64,000 nucleotides of DNA, taken from an uncultured Acidimicrobiales bacterium. Its GTDB lineage: Bacteria; Actinomycetota; Acidimicrobiia; Acidimicrobiales; SZUA-35. Where the stretch lies: positions 154,156 through 218,155 of the forward strand of contig CALIFY010000025.1 in the NCBI GenBank assembly GCA_938021675.1, written 5' to 3'. This document shows positions 8,755 through 17,238 of the stretch, one piece after another (positions within the stretch are counted from its first letter, which is position 1; the number at the start of each line of letters is the position of its first letter). The position numbers and the translations under genes were made by a program. The notes under the pieces were generated by a model, which was not told the origin of the DNA, searched no databases, and saw nothing but the letters and a program-made list of their open reading frames with translations.

Positions 8755-10668
8755 ATGGCCGCCCAGCTCGTTCAGATCCTCGGCCTCGATTTTGGCGTCT
8801 TCCTCGCCATCCTCATGTTCGTAGTGTTCATGTTGCTCATCCTGACCGGATACAACGTTGCGTACTGTTTCGCCGGCACGGCATTGATATTCGCCTTTGT
8901 CGGCGACTTGGCGAACGTGTTCAGTGTCAACACCTTCGACCCCGAGACATTGTCTGGCCAGCTCCCCTCCAACTGGACTCGATCTCTCGAATCCGCCGAG
9001 CTTCTCGCCGTGCCGTTGTTCGTTTTGATGGGTGCGATCCTGGAACGATCCGGTCTAGCCGAGCGCCTACTCAACGCCTTTGGCCTGCTCATGGGATCGC
9101 TTCGGGGTGGGGTCGCCGCCGCGGTCATCGTCGTCGGCACCCTCCTCGCCGCGGCGACCGGCGTAGTGGCGGCCACCGTCATCGTTATGGGCTTGCTTTC
9201 TCTGCCGGCCATGCTCAAACTCAACTACGACCACCGGCTGGCAACCGGGGCCATTACCGCCTCCGGCACGCTGGCCCAGCTTCTACCGCCGAGCATCGTT
9301 CTGATTCTCCTTTCCCAGGAACTCGGTGTCGGAATCATCGGCCTCTTTGCCGGTGCCCTTCTGCCCGGCCTCCTACTAAGCGGGCTCTACATCGCCTACA
9401 CCCTCGGTGTATCGTTGCTGCGCCCCGAGGTCGGTCCGGCGATGCCGGCCGAGCAACGCGAACTCCATGGTCAGCCGAGCATTCAGACGGCGTTCGTGGT
9501 GGCCGCCGCCCTCGCTACTGCGGTATTTCTGGTCGCCCTGCTCGTCGGGTTGAATCTCGCCTTGATCGCCACCGTCGCAACGTTCTTCGTCTCGCTCGTC
9601 ATCATCTTGCCCTTCGAGTTATCCGCACAGATACGGCGACTTCTCCCTCCCGTACTGACCTTGGCAACCGGCGTGGCGATCGCCATCGCGTTCGACTGGC
9701 GAACCGGCGTATTCGCAGCCACCCTCATGCTGGCCGTTTCTCAGGGGGCGGTGTCGACTTCCAAAATGTTGATGGCCGAGCTATTGGTGTCGATCGTCCC
9801 CATCATCGTGCTGATCCTCGGCGTACTCGTATCTATCTTCCAAGGCGTTGCTACACCATCGGAGTCCGGAGCGGTTGGAGTGTTCGGCGCGTTGGCCTTG
9901 GCCTGGCTCAACCACACGTTCGACAAACGTTTGGCCGGCGATGGTGCGTCGCACATCCAACCCGGTTGGAAACTGACTCCTTCGGCCTTGAAAGACGCCG
10001 GCCGATCGACCGCCAACATCACGATCTTGGTGATGACGCTCCTGTTTGCTTCCCTGTTCTTCCGTCTCATGTTCCAAGAACTCGGCGGCGCCGATCAAGT
10101 TGCCGGTTGGCTGTCGAGCATCCCCGGCGGCAAGTTTGGGTTCGTTGTGGTGGCGATGATCGCCGTGTTCTTGCTGGGCATCAACCTGGAATTCTTGGAG
10201 ATAACGTTCATCGTCGTCCCGATCTTCGTTCCCGCCATGGCAGCCCTGGAGTTCACCGACCAAGAAATCGTTTGGTTCGCTGTGTTGATGGCCGTTAACC
10301 TCAATATGGCCTTTATCTCGCCGCCGGTCGGTTTCTCGCTTTTCTATCTACAATCGGTCGCTCCCGATGAAGTAAAGACCGTCGATATCCATAAAGGAGC
10401 GCTACCATTCATGGGCTTGCAAATAATCGCGCTCGCCATTCTGGCTGTCGTACCTGGAATCACGAACTTCTCGTACTGTTTTTTCAATCCCGGCGCGTCG
10501 GAACAGTTTTGTGACCCAAACTCGACGACAAGCGGCACGTTGTACACCATTCTGGCCGTTGCCACGCTCGCACTACTGGCTGGGACGATGGTCGCAACGT
10601 TACGTCAGCAACAGGGAAAAGGAACAGGAAAGGGAACGGGCCAACAGGTCCAAGTCAAGGCAACATAG
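8755..10668 (+). CDS. dctM: TRAP transporter large permease (DctM)
   Basis: 637-residue polytopic subunit that carries the Na+-driven translocation pathway of the TRAP system. Hydrophobic helices run through the whole length; segments such as PLFVLMGAILERSGLAERLL, ATGVVAATVIVMGLLSLPAML and GVATPSESGAVGVFGAL are typical DctM motifs. It is longer than the minimal 430-residue family member, with an additional helical region in the middle (about 250-350), as in TRAP permeases for 2-oxoacids. ATG 8755 follows dctQ by 57 bases. Confidence 0.93.
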   Translation: MAAQLVQILGLDFGVFLAILMFVVFMLLILTGYNVAYCFAGTALIFAFVGDLANVFSVNTFDPETLSGQLPSNWTRSLESAELLAVPLFVLMGAILERSGLAERLLNAFGLLMGSLRGGVAAAVIVVGTLLAAATGVVAATVIVMGLLSLPAMLKLNYDHRLATGAITASGTLAQLLPPSIVLILLSQELGVGIIGLFAGALLPGLLLSGLYIAYTLGVSLLRPEVGPAMPAEQRELHGQPSIQTAFVVAAALATAVFLVALLVGLNLALIATVATFFVSLVIILPFELSAQIRRLLPPVLTLATGVAIAIAFDWRTGVFAATLMLAVSQGAVSTSKMLMAELLVSIVPIIVLILGVLVSIFQGVATPSESGAVGVFGALALAWLNHTFDKRLAGDGASHIQPGWKLTPSALKDAGRSTANITILVMTLLFASLFFRLMFQELGGADQVAGWLSSIPGGKFGFVVVAMIAVFLLGINLEFLEITFIVVPIFVPAMAALEFTDQEIVWFAVLMAVNLNMAFISPPVGFSLFYLQSVAPDEVKTVDIHKGALPFMGLQIIALAILAVVPGITNFSYCFFNPGASEQFCDPNSTTSGTLYTILAVATLALLAGTMVATLRQQQGKGTGKGTGQQVQVKAT

Positions 10669-10738
10669 CAAGCATCAGGCCACCGAGTACCACGGCCGGC
10701 AAAAGAACTTATTCGCAACAATTGGGAGGCGCGTACTC

Positions 10739-11968
10739 ATGACAGTGGAATCGACGGAAGAGGAGACCAATCTCGGTCGCCGATCGTTCCTTGGCAAAGC
10801 TGGACTCGGGGTAGCCGGGTTCGCGGCAAGCGCAGCGGTCCTTTCGGCCTGCAGCACGACGCAGGTCGATGACACCACCGCCGACGGCGGAAGTGACGCC
10901 GATACCGACAACACGGAGGCGGAATCGTCAGGCGATACCGAGACCGTCACCGAGGTGACGTCCGACGGCCCTGAGATCGAATGGAACATGGCCACCAGTT
11001 GGCCGACGTCGCTGGTAACCCTATTCGGAGCGGCCGAAGTATTCGCCACCGAAGTCGGCCGTCTCACCGGTGGGAAGTTCAAGATCAATCCCCAACCGGC
11101 AGGGGAAATCGTTGGCGGGCTCGATGTTCTGCCTGCGGTCCGCGACGGAGCGGCCGAGGTCGGTCACACCGCTTCCTACTATTACGTTGGATTGTCTCCA
11201 GTTCAACAGTTCGGGACCGCGGTACCGTTCGGGCTCAACCAACGACAGCAGAACGCCTGGCTCTACGAGGGCGGTGGGCTCGACATTTTGAACGAGTTCT
11301 ATGCTGAGGAGCATGGCATCATCGCCTTCCCGGCCGGCGGCACCGGATGCCAGATGGGCGGCTGGTTCACCAAAGAGATCAACACCGTTGCCGATCTCCA
11401 GGGCCTGAAAATGCGAATTCCCGGTCTAGCTGGGCAGGTACTCAACAATTTGGGCGGCGAGCAAGTCACCGTCGCTGGCGGCGAAATCCTGACCTCCATC
11501 GAAACAGGAGCTATCGACGCAGCCGAGTTCGTCGGCCCAACCGACGACCTCATCCTCGGTCTCGATGAACTCGGCTCAGAATTGTTCTACTACCACCCAG
11601 GGTGGTGGGAACCGGGCACCGCTCTCGAAGTCCAAATTCCGCTTGAGTTGTGGAATGACCTGCCAGACACCTATCAAGCAGCGGTTGAGAACGCGGCAGC
11701 CGCCAGCAACGTTCGCACTATGGCCAAGTACGACACGCTCAACGCTCTCGACCTGCAAAAAGTGAAGGAATTTGCCGAAGTCCGCGAGTTCTCGCCCGAA
11801 CTCATGGCCGCGTTCAAGGAAGAGACCGAGAACGTGCTCGACGGCGTCGCCGCCGAAGATGCAAAGTTCGGCGAGATCCTCACCGAGTGGCGCTCGTTCC
11901 GCGATGGCATCGTGGAGTGGCACGGCCTGGCGGAGCTGTCGTATCTGACCCAACAAACCCAGATCTGA
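10739..11968 (+). CDS. dctP: TRAP transporter solute-binding lipoprotein, TakP-like
   Basis: 409 residues. The N-terminus has a twin-arginine motif (NLGRRSFLGKAG, Arg14-Arg15), a hydrophobic stretch and a lipobox LSAC with Cys38, followed by an acidic Thr/Asp-rich linker, so it is probably exported folded by Tat and lipid-anchored. The binding domain has PAGEIVGGLDVLPAVRDG, GHTASYYYVGLSPVQQFGTA, the specificity Arg in KMRIPG, and EFVGPTDD and YYHPGWWEPG, all resembling TakP-type binding proteins for 2-oxo monocarboxylates. Ligand class is inferred. Follows dctM by 70 bases. Confidence 0.92.
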   Translation: MTVESTEEETNLGRRSFLGKAGLGVAGFAASAAVLSACSTTQVDDTTADGGSDADTDNTEAESSGDTETVTEVTSDGPEIEWNMATSWPTSLVTLFGAAEVFATEVGRLTGGKFKINPQPAGEIVGGLDVLPAVRDGAAEVGHTASYYYVGLSPVQQFGTAVPFGLNQRQQNAWLYEGGGLDILNEFYAEEHGIIAFPAGGTGCQMGGWFTKEINTVADLQGLKMRIPGLAGQVLNNLGGEQVTVAGGEILTSIETGAIDAAEFVGPTDDLILGLDELGSELFYYHPGWWEPGTALEVQIPLELWNDLPDTYQAAVENAAAASNVRTMAKYDTLNALDLQKVKEFAEVREFSPELMAAFKEETENVLDGVAAEDAKFGEILTEWRSFRDGIVEWHGLAELSYLTQQTQI

Positions 11969-12006
11969 TCCGGGTTACGCCGCCTGCTGGCGGGGTGATT
12001 GCTCTT

Positions 12007-12735
12007 ATGAAGGCCGCCACCTTCTCGACGGTGGCGGCCTTCGTCGTTTGTGTCGGGACCATGGCCTGCGGCACCGACGACGGCGGCTCGCTCCCGTCTG
12101 ACGATGAACTACCGCTGGTGTCTCCTGCCGACCGAGCGGTAGCGGTGTCGACGACGGGCTGCGGTGACGCCAACGACGGCGAAGGGTCCGGGGTGGTGAT
12201 CGAAACTGGCCAAGTAGCGACCGCCGCCCACGTCGTGGCCGGGTCGGCCGAAGTCACGGTCGCCGATGGGGGCCGGGAACAGCAAGCTTGGATAGTGGCC
12301 TTCGACCCAAAACGCGATTTGGCGTTGCTGGAGGTAGCGCCAGCCGAGGGCGACGCAGCGATACCAAGGCTGAAATTGCGGGAGGCTTCGGCAGGCGAGG
12401 AAGGACTCATCGTTGGCGCCACCCGCTCAGGCACCATGGATTTTGTCATCGCTTCGAAAACGCGGATCGAGATCGAAGAGGTGAGGGGAACGGCACGAAC
12501 TCGACGGTCGGGATACCAACTCGAGGCGATGACCGAACCGGGAGACAGCGGCGCCGGCCTCTACGATGATGCCGGCCATCTGGTCGGCGTGCTGTTCGCA
12601 GTCTCGACCAACGACCACGGACGTTCCTGGGCGGTCTCGGCCAACGAGGTCGAAGCCTTCCTCGACGATGAATCGGTTCGGGGCCCGGTCGTTTGCGACC
12701 CGCAACAGTCGAAAGTCGTGCCGTCCACTCGATGA
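12007..12735 (+). CDS. Trypsin-like serine protease, putative lipoprotein
   Basis: 242-residue secreted protease. N-terminal signal peptide with lipobox TMAC (Cys21), then a linker and a chymotrypsin-fold domain with the full triad: His75 in ATAAHVVAG, Asp104 in DPKRDLALLEV, Ser181 in TEPGDSGAGLYD. There is no PDZ domain, so it is a minimal trypsin-like enzyme rather than HtrA. It would act at the outer face of the membrane. Start ATG 12007 is the only one giving a signal peptide, but no clear Shine-Dalgarno sequence precedes it and a stable hairpin begins at codon 2. Confidence 0.8.
   Translation: MKAATFSTVAAFVVCVGTMACGTDDGGSLPSDDELPLVSPADRAVAVSTTGCGDANDGEGSGVVIETGQVATAAHVVAGSAEVTVADGGREQQAWIVAFDPKRDLALLEVAPAEGDAAIPRLKLREASAGEEGLIVGATRSGTMDFVIASKTRIEIEEVRGTARTRRSGYQLEAMTEPGDSGAGLYDDAGHLVGVLFAVSTNDHGRSWAVSANEVEAFLDDESVRGPVVCDPQQSKVVPSTR
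12010..12041. terminator. Perfect 12-bp hairpin at the TRAP operon end and protease start
   Basis: AAGGCCGCCACC (12010-12021), an 8-base loop and GGTGGCGGCCTT (12030-12041) form a perfect stem, followed by a T-rich stretch cgtcgtttgtgt. Shape and place fit a terminator for the TRAP operon, 42 bases after its last stop. However, it begins at codon 2 of the next open frame (ATG 12007), so it also encodes that protein's signal peptide. A smaller stem CCGCC-tgct-GGCGG is at 11980-11993. Confidence 0.6.
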
Positions 12736-12769
12736 GGTCAGCGCAGCAACGGTCCTGCGAGTCGATCGG

Positions 12770-13576
12770 CTACTCGACTAGGGTCGCTCCCTGGCGATCG
12801 ACGTCGAGCGGGAGCACCTGACCGGTTGCGGGAAGTGACGAGGCAATCTGGTCGACCATCTCGTCGGCTGCGACCACTGCGATGCTCGGCCCGGACCCAC
12901 TGAGCCAGGCCGCCGCAGCACCGGCCTCGATGGCGGCGTGAAAGGCAGCCGCCGCCGGTTCACACTCGGCCAACCGCTGCCGCTGGTGGAGCCGGTCGGC
13001 CGTCGCCTCGCCCAGCAGATCGAGCCGTTGTTCGTAGATGGCCGAGATCAGAAGTGCGGTTCGCCCGAGGTTGAACACGCAATCGGCCCGAGCGACCAGG
13101 CCCGGAAGGTATCCCCGGGACTCATCGGTCTCGGTAGCCAAATCGGGTACCCAGAACAGGAGCCTCCCTGGCAGCTCGGCCCCGATCCGATGGTTCTCTT
13201 CGCCAACGATTATGTGGAGCCCGCCGTAGACGCTCGGGGCGGCGTTATCACCATGCCCCTCGATCTTGGCAACAACCCGGTAGGCATGACGGCGGGCATC
13301 GTCGTCGACCATCCCCTGCTGCAGCGCGGCCAGCATCGAGCCGCCCGCTCGGGCAGCAGCCGAGAATCCAAGGCCGCGGCCCGGTTCCAACTCGAACTCA
13401 AACCAGATCGGGCCGGTACCACCGGCCTCTTCGTACGCAATCCGTGCGATGTGGTCCACATCGCACGGCGGCCCATCACCATCATCGGCCACCCAGACAT
13501 ACCGAGCGATGGCCAACCCAAGAACATCAAATCCAGGTCCGAGGTTGGCCGAAGATCCTGGGGCACGGACGCGCAT
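12770..13576 (-). CDS. thrB: GHMP-family kinase, probable homoserine kinase
   Basis: 268 residues, slightly shorter than usual for ThrB (about 300). The order of motifs fits homoserine kinase, which phosphorylates homoserine in threonine synthesis: MRVRAPGSSANLGPGFDVLG at the N-terminus, a phosphate loop GRGLGFSAAARAGG (68-78), EGHGDNAAPSVYGG, and a C-terminal WLSGSGPSIAVV. The usual GLGSSAA loop reads GLGFSAA, so the first loop serine is Phe. No thrC or hom gene is adjacent, so another GHMP small-molecule kinase is possible. Confidence 0.75.
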   Translation of the reverse strand: MRVRAPGSSANLGPGFDVLGLAIARYVWVADDGDGPPCDVDHIARIAYEEAGGTGPIWFEFELEPGRGLGFSAAARAGGSMLAALQQGMVDDDARRHAYRVVAKIEGHGDNAAPSVYGGLHIIVGEENHRIGAELPGRLLFWVPDLATETDESRGYLPGLVARADCVFNLGRTALLISAIYEQRLDLLGEATADRLHQRQRLAECEPAAAAFHAAIEAGAAAAWLSGSGPSIAVVAADEMVDQIASSLPATGQVLPLDVDRQGATLVE

Positions 13577-13628
13577 AGGCCGATCGTAGACGAGCTGGCT
13601 CCGCTCGGGCGGTTCCTATCGCCCTCGG

Positions 13629-15359
13629 TCAATCTTGCCTGTTGAGCCACCCGACCGCGTTCAACAAAAAGGCTTCGTTGAATTCTGTTTGATGCATACC
13701 AGTCTTTTTGGAACTGCCGGCAGGGACCGGATCGATGATCGGGGAACCTGAATCGTCGCCACTTTCTGACTGCGACATCGCGGTGAACATCCGTGCTTCG
13801 GAGAAGACTAGTGCCCGGCCAGCGCCATACTCGATCTGAACCCCTTGCATATACCCTTCAAGCGAAACCGTTTCTTCGACGCCCGACCCGTACCCTTGTG
13901 CTCCGGAACCGAATGTCATTATCGGCGTGTATTCGGCGCCGGGAAGCGATTCAGCGAAGTCCATTGTCGATCCATAAAACGATGTGACCTGGTCAACCGG
14001 CCGGCTCCCCGCTGGGCCTTGGGTGAGAAACGAGTCGATCAAGGTCTCATCGGTTTGAGAAAATTCGTGATTCGGCTCACTTCCTACACCTTCGGGTTTG
14101 ACTTCGAGGCCCAGTGCCAGCAGCAAGCTTCCGATCTGGTCCATCGGGTAGTGATCAGCGATCACAAGCAACGAGCCTCCCTCGTGCACCCACTGCACGA
14201 TTCCCTCAGCCTCTTCCTCCTCGACGGCATCGCCCGACTCTCCACCAGCAGGTCGAGCGTTGGCAAGTACCAGAACGTCGGGTTGCTGACCGGGCCTCAA
14301 TTCAAGAAGCGGCACGGTGGAATCCTGAACTCGATACCCGTCGGCGAACAGCAGCGAGGCGAACCCCCAGTACCGTCCCGGTTCACTTTCGGAGCGGGGG
14401 GTGATCTGGTGAAAGTTGTTGTGCATCGTGTCCACCCAGACGGTTGGCCCCATACCAGCCTTGTAGCTCGGCTCGGTCAACGTCGGGTTGTAATCACAAT
14501 CGGGACCGGCGGATCCATCGGTTATCGGCACGCAGGCCGGTAGTTCGGCCGGGAGTGGCCCCAGGTAGACACACCCTACAAGGTGGCGAACCTCGTAGGC
14601 GGCTGGGCCGACCTCGCCCGTCGGCTCGACGCATGGAGCGTCAGGCCCCAGGTCGTTTTCGGTCAAGCGTGTGATCGCCACATTCTTGAGGTTTGCCACC
14701 GTGGAGTCGGCGACGTTACCGTACCGACCAACGCTGAGGAAGGATTCCCCACCATAGGTGAATTGAGCGCAGAGTCCGCCTCCGTTTTGATTGACGTAGT
14801 CATCCCCATATCTTTCGGCTATCACTATGAAGGCGGAGGCAGCCCCTCCGGCGTGACAGACATAGTCCCCCGCTGCCGGATCTTCCCCGGCAGCCAGGTT
14901 TCCGCCGTCTCCCAGCACCTCTCGATGCATGCACCCCACGGTGTTCTGAACTTCATACTCCCCGACCGCCATCGCATCTGTCCAAGAATTCGACGAGATC
15001 ACACAGGGCCCACCTTCGGTGAGGTCTGCTTCGGTGATGCTAGTGATCGCAACATTCTTTAGGTTGCCAACTCTGGAATCGGCCAGCTGCCCATAGCCGC
15101 CAATATAAGAGAACGACTCGCCCGCATAAGAGAACTGGGCGCAGAATCCTCCACCATTTTCATCAAAAAAGGCTTCGACGTATTCCCCGTCCAAAACGAT
15201 AAACGAAGAGGTTGACCCGCCTGCGTAGCACACACGATCACCATCATTTGGCTCGGCAGCCTGGGCGATCGATGCTCCACCAACAACGGCGAGCGAGATC
15301 AGCAGAGAGGCACCGATCGCCCCTCGATACGCAGGTCGCTTCTTCTCGTGTGACGTCAC
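13629..15359 (-). CDS. Secreted protein: duplicated four-cysteine domain plus GATase-like domain
   Basis: 576 residues. Signal peptide (1-35, cleavage near AQAA). Two tandem copies of an about 100-residue domain follow, at roughly 40-143 and 164-263; each has DGDRVCYAGG- or GDYVCHAGG-type starts, NGGGxCAQF, a GNLKNVAIT or ANLKNVAIT core and four cysteines (44, 73, 119, 143 and 168, 197, 243, 263) with nearly identical spacing, suggesting two disulfides per copy. The rest (about 290-576) resembles the DUF4350/GATase-like fold that senses or binds ligands: VWVDTMHNNFHQI and GGSLLVIADHYPMDQI. No membrane anchor at the C-terminus. Function unknown. Confidence 0.7.
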   Translation of the reverse strand: MTSHEKKRPAYRGAIGASLLISLAVVGGASIAQAAEPNDGDRVCYAGGSTSSFIVLDGEYVEAFFDENGGGFCAQFSYAGESFSYIGGYGQLADSRVGNLKNVAITSITEADLTEGGPCVISSNSWTDAMAVGEYEVQNTVGCMHREVLGDGGNLAAGEDPAAGDYVCHAGGAASAFIVIAERYGDDYVNQNGGGLCAQFTYGGESFLSVGRYGNVADSTVANLKNVAITRLTENDLGPDAPCVEPTGEVGPAAYEVRHLVGCVYLGPLPAELPACVPITDGSAGPDCDYNPTLTEPSYKAGMGPTVWVDTMHNNFHQITPRSESEPGRYWGFASLLFADGYRVQDSTVPLLELRPGQQPDVLVLANARPAGGESGDAVEEEEAEGIVQWVHEGGSLLVIADHYPMDQIGSLLLALGLEVKPEGVGSEPNHEFSQTDETLIDSFLTQGPAGSRPVDQVTSFYGSTMDFAESLPGAEYTPIMTFGSGAQGYGSGVEETVSLEGYMQGVQIEYGAGRALVFSEARMFTAMSQSESGDDSGSPIIDPVPAGSSKKTGMHQTEFNEAFLLNAVGWLNRQD

Positions 15360-15515
15360 CGGTCAATCCCCTTGGGCAGCGGGCGTCGGGGTCTGTATAG
15401 CGACCGGAAACGCCTCGATTCGTTTGTGGCTTCATTCAATGACCGGCGAGGACCGAGTTTCACACTGAGGTGTAGCGCAAGTCACACCGGCGACGGCCGA
15501 TACGACGAACAGCCC

Positions 15516-16424
15516 CTACCCCAGTGGTGCCAGCTCTCCAGTTGTGCGTTCGTGACGAAAAGCAGCCAACAGTTCGTCGAGATTCAGCAACGGCGTTCCC
15601 AACCGCTCGGCGGTGGCTACTGCGCTCACCGAGGTGTCGAATGGGATCCGCTGGCCGGCGAATGCCTCGGCCGGCGCCGGACCGAATCGCAACAATGATG
15701 GGTCGAGGCCAAATGCGTTAACCGCGGCGGCTGCAAGTTCACGCCGCGTCGCTGAGGACGCGCCACAGCAGTGAAATATTCCGCGATGCCCTCCGGCAAC
15801 GACCGCCCGCATCACCTCACCACACATGGCGCCCAGCGACGGCGACGCGATCCCATTGATGTCGTCGCCCTCCCAAACCGTGAAGGGCTGCCCGCCCTCC
15901 AGCGCATCGACCAAGGAGGCCACGAAATACCCGAAGCCGGGGTCCTGTGCCCGCGGTGCGGCCGGGCGCGCCCAATGGGTTCCGTTCACCCCCATCACTC
16001 GGGCTACCGCGCCGCCTCGATCCAACGCGATGATCTCTGAGGCAGCCTTTAGAAACCCGTAGAGGTTGATGGGATTTGGCGGCGTGTCTTCGGTGGCGCC
16101 CGATTGAGTGCCATCAAAGACCCAGTCCGTCGAGACGAGACAAAACGGAACGTCGGCCGTTGCCGCAGCGTCGGCGTAGTTGCGGGTAGCTTCGACATAG
16201 GAATTCCAGGCCGCCGGCCGGTCGGCGTGCATACGATCCCAGTCGTTCAAAATGGCGCAATGGATGACCGCGTCCGGCTCTGCGCTGGCGACATAGCTGG
16301 CAACAGCCTGACGGTCGGTCATATCGACTCGCTCACCGATGACCTCATCGTCGTGGCGATCGGTCAGAACCTTGCCAATGTTTGAACCGACGAACCCGGT
16401 GGCTCCGGTCAGAACTATGCGCAT
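15516..16424 (-). CDS. RmlD-like NAD(P)-dependent sugar reductase
   Basis: 302-residue extended short-chain dehydrogenase of the dTDP-4-dehydrorhamnose reductase type. Rossmann motif TGATGFVGSN at the N-terminus, the RmlD hallmark STDWVFDGTQ (residues about 98-107), and the catalytic YGFLK (Tyr-x3-Lys). C-terminal region with SPSLGAMCGEVMRAVV and GIFHCCG is typical of RmlD substrate domains. No other rhamnose genes (rmlABC) are adjacent, so the substrate is uncertain. Confidence 0.82.
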   Translation of the reverse strand: MRIVLTGATGFVGSNIGKVLTDRHDDEVIGERVDMTDRQAVASYVASAEPDAVIHCAILNDWDRMHADRPAAWNSYVEATRNYADAAATADVPFCLVSTDWVFDGTQSGATEDTPPNPINLYGFLKAASEIIALDRGGAVARVMGVNGTHWARPAAPRAQDPGFGYFVASLVDALEGGQPFTVWEGDDINGIASPSLGAMCGEVMRAVVAGGHRGIFHCCGASSATRRELAAAAVNAFGLDPSLLRFGPAPAEAFAGQRIPFDTSVSAVATAERLGTPLLNLDELLAAFRHERTTGELAPLG

Positions 16425-16464
16425 CCGCTCTTTCTAGCAGTGCGACCTGACCGCCACCGGTCTT

Positions 16465-17031
16465 TCAGTCGTCTTTTACCCCAAGCCCACGGACGACCCA
16501 ATCGACGATAGCCACCACTTCAGCCTGTTCGATTGGTTTGCTCGACCGGATCATGCGAGCGATGAATGGCCCCTCGACAACGTTGATGGCGGCGTCCACA
16601 TCGATCGCCGGTATCTCGCCCCTCTCGATAGCGCGGGTGATGATGTCGCGCATCGGTTCGGCCCGCTGTTGAATCATGGTCTCTTCGATCGCTGCCAGCT
16701 CTGGATCGCAGGCCGCGGCCCCGATCAGGTCGAGAACCATCTCCCGGAGCCCGGGCCCGCTGATCATCTCCACGAACGTCATCGACACCTCAAGCACATC
16801 GGCCCGCAGGGATCCGTTGTCGGGGATCGGAAAATCGTGAAACAGTTCATCGATGGCATCGACCAACAGCTGGTTGCCCGAACTCCAATGGCGATACAGC
16901 GTGGTCTTGGCTACGCCAGATTCCCGGACGACGGCATCGATGGAAAAACCGGCCGTGCCGTGGGTGGCCACGATCGTCTGAGTGGCAGCGATCGCTTTTT
17001 TTCGGGCTTCGGCGCTGAGCGGGCGTGGCAT
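16465..17031 (-). CDS. TetR-family repressor, probably of the MMPL exporter
   Basis: 188 residues from ATG 17031 (MPRPLSAEARKKAI). The N-terminal helix-turn-helix reads THGTAGFSIDAVVRESGVAKTTLYRHW, the standard TetR recognition pattern, followed by an all-helical ligand domain. An upstream extension to 17136 is open, but it would translate the tandem palindromes at 17055-17104, so I treat that stretch as operator DNA. Divergent from the MMPL exporter at 17239, which suggests it represses both itself and the exporter in response to a lipid or drug-like ligand. Confidence 0.9.
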   Translation of the reverse strand: MPRPLSAEARKKAIAATQTIVATHGTAGFSIDAVVRESGVAKTTLYRHWSSGNQLLVDAIDELFHDFPIPDNGSLRADVLEVSMTFVEMISGPGLREMVLDLIGAAACDPELAAIEETMIQQRAEPMRDIITRAIERGEIPAIDVDAAINVVEGPFIARMIRSSKPIEQAEVVAIVDWVVRGLGVKDD

Positions 17032-17054
17032 GGCCGAATTCAGGGTAGCGAGTC

Positions 17055-17104
17055 GCCGCCCTCGGTTCTTCCAGAGAACGCCGCCCTTGGTTCTTCCAGA
17101 GAAC
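17055..17104. promoter_or_regulatory. Tandem palindromic operators between tetR and the MMPL gene
   Basis: A 25-bp segment is directly duplicated at 17055-17079 and 17080-17104 with one mismatch. Each copy ends in the palindrome GTTCT-TCCAG-AGAAC (17065-17079 and 17090-17104). Two palindromes 25 bp apart, just upstream of the TetR start in a divergent region, fit paired TetR dimer sites on nearly the same helix face. Confidence 0.75.
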
Positions 17105-17238
17105 GAGGTGTGACGTTGACCTTCGGTCGTTGCCATAGCGAGGAAAATGGATTATAACGCTACGGGCACGTATCGCTACGGCTAGTACGACGTCGCCTAT
17201 CCGCTAGCTCAACATCGTCTACAAGTAAGGACAACCTC

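Noticed and set aside
8484..10298. Open frame of 604 codons overlapping the TRAP large permease
   Set aside because: It runs in another frame of dctM, is Arg-rich without any domain, and dctM is clearly the real gene; high-GC codon use leaves long shadow frames.
17032..17136. N-terminal extension of TetR by 35 residues
   Set aside because: The extension would translate the tandem palindromes; TetR proteins start close to the MPRPLSAEAR segment.
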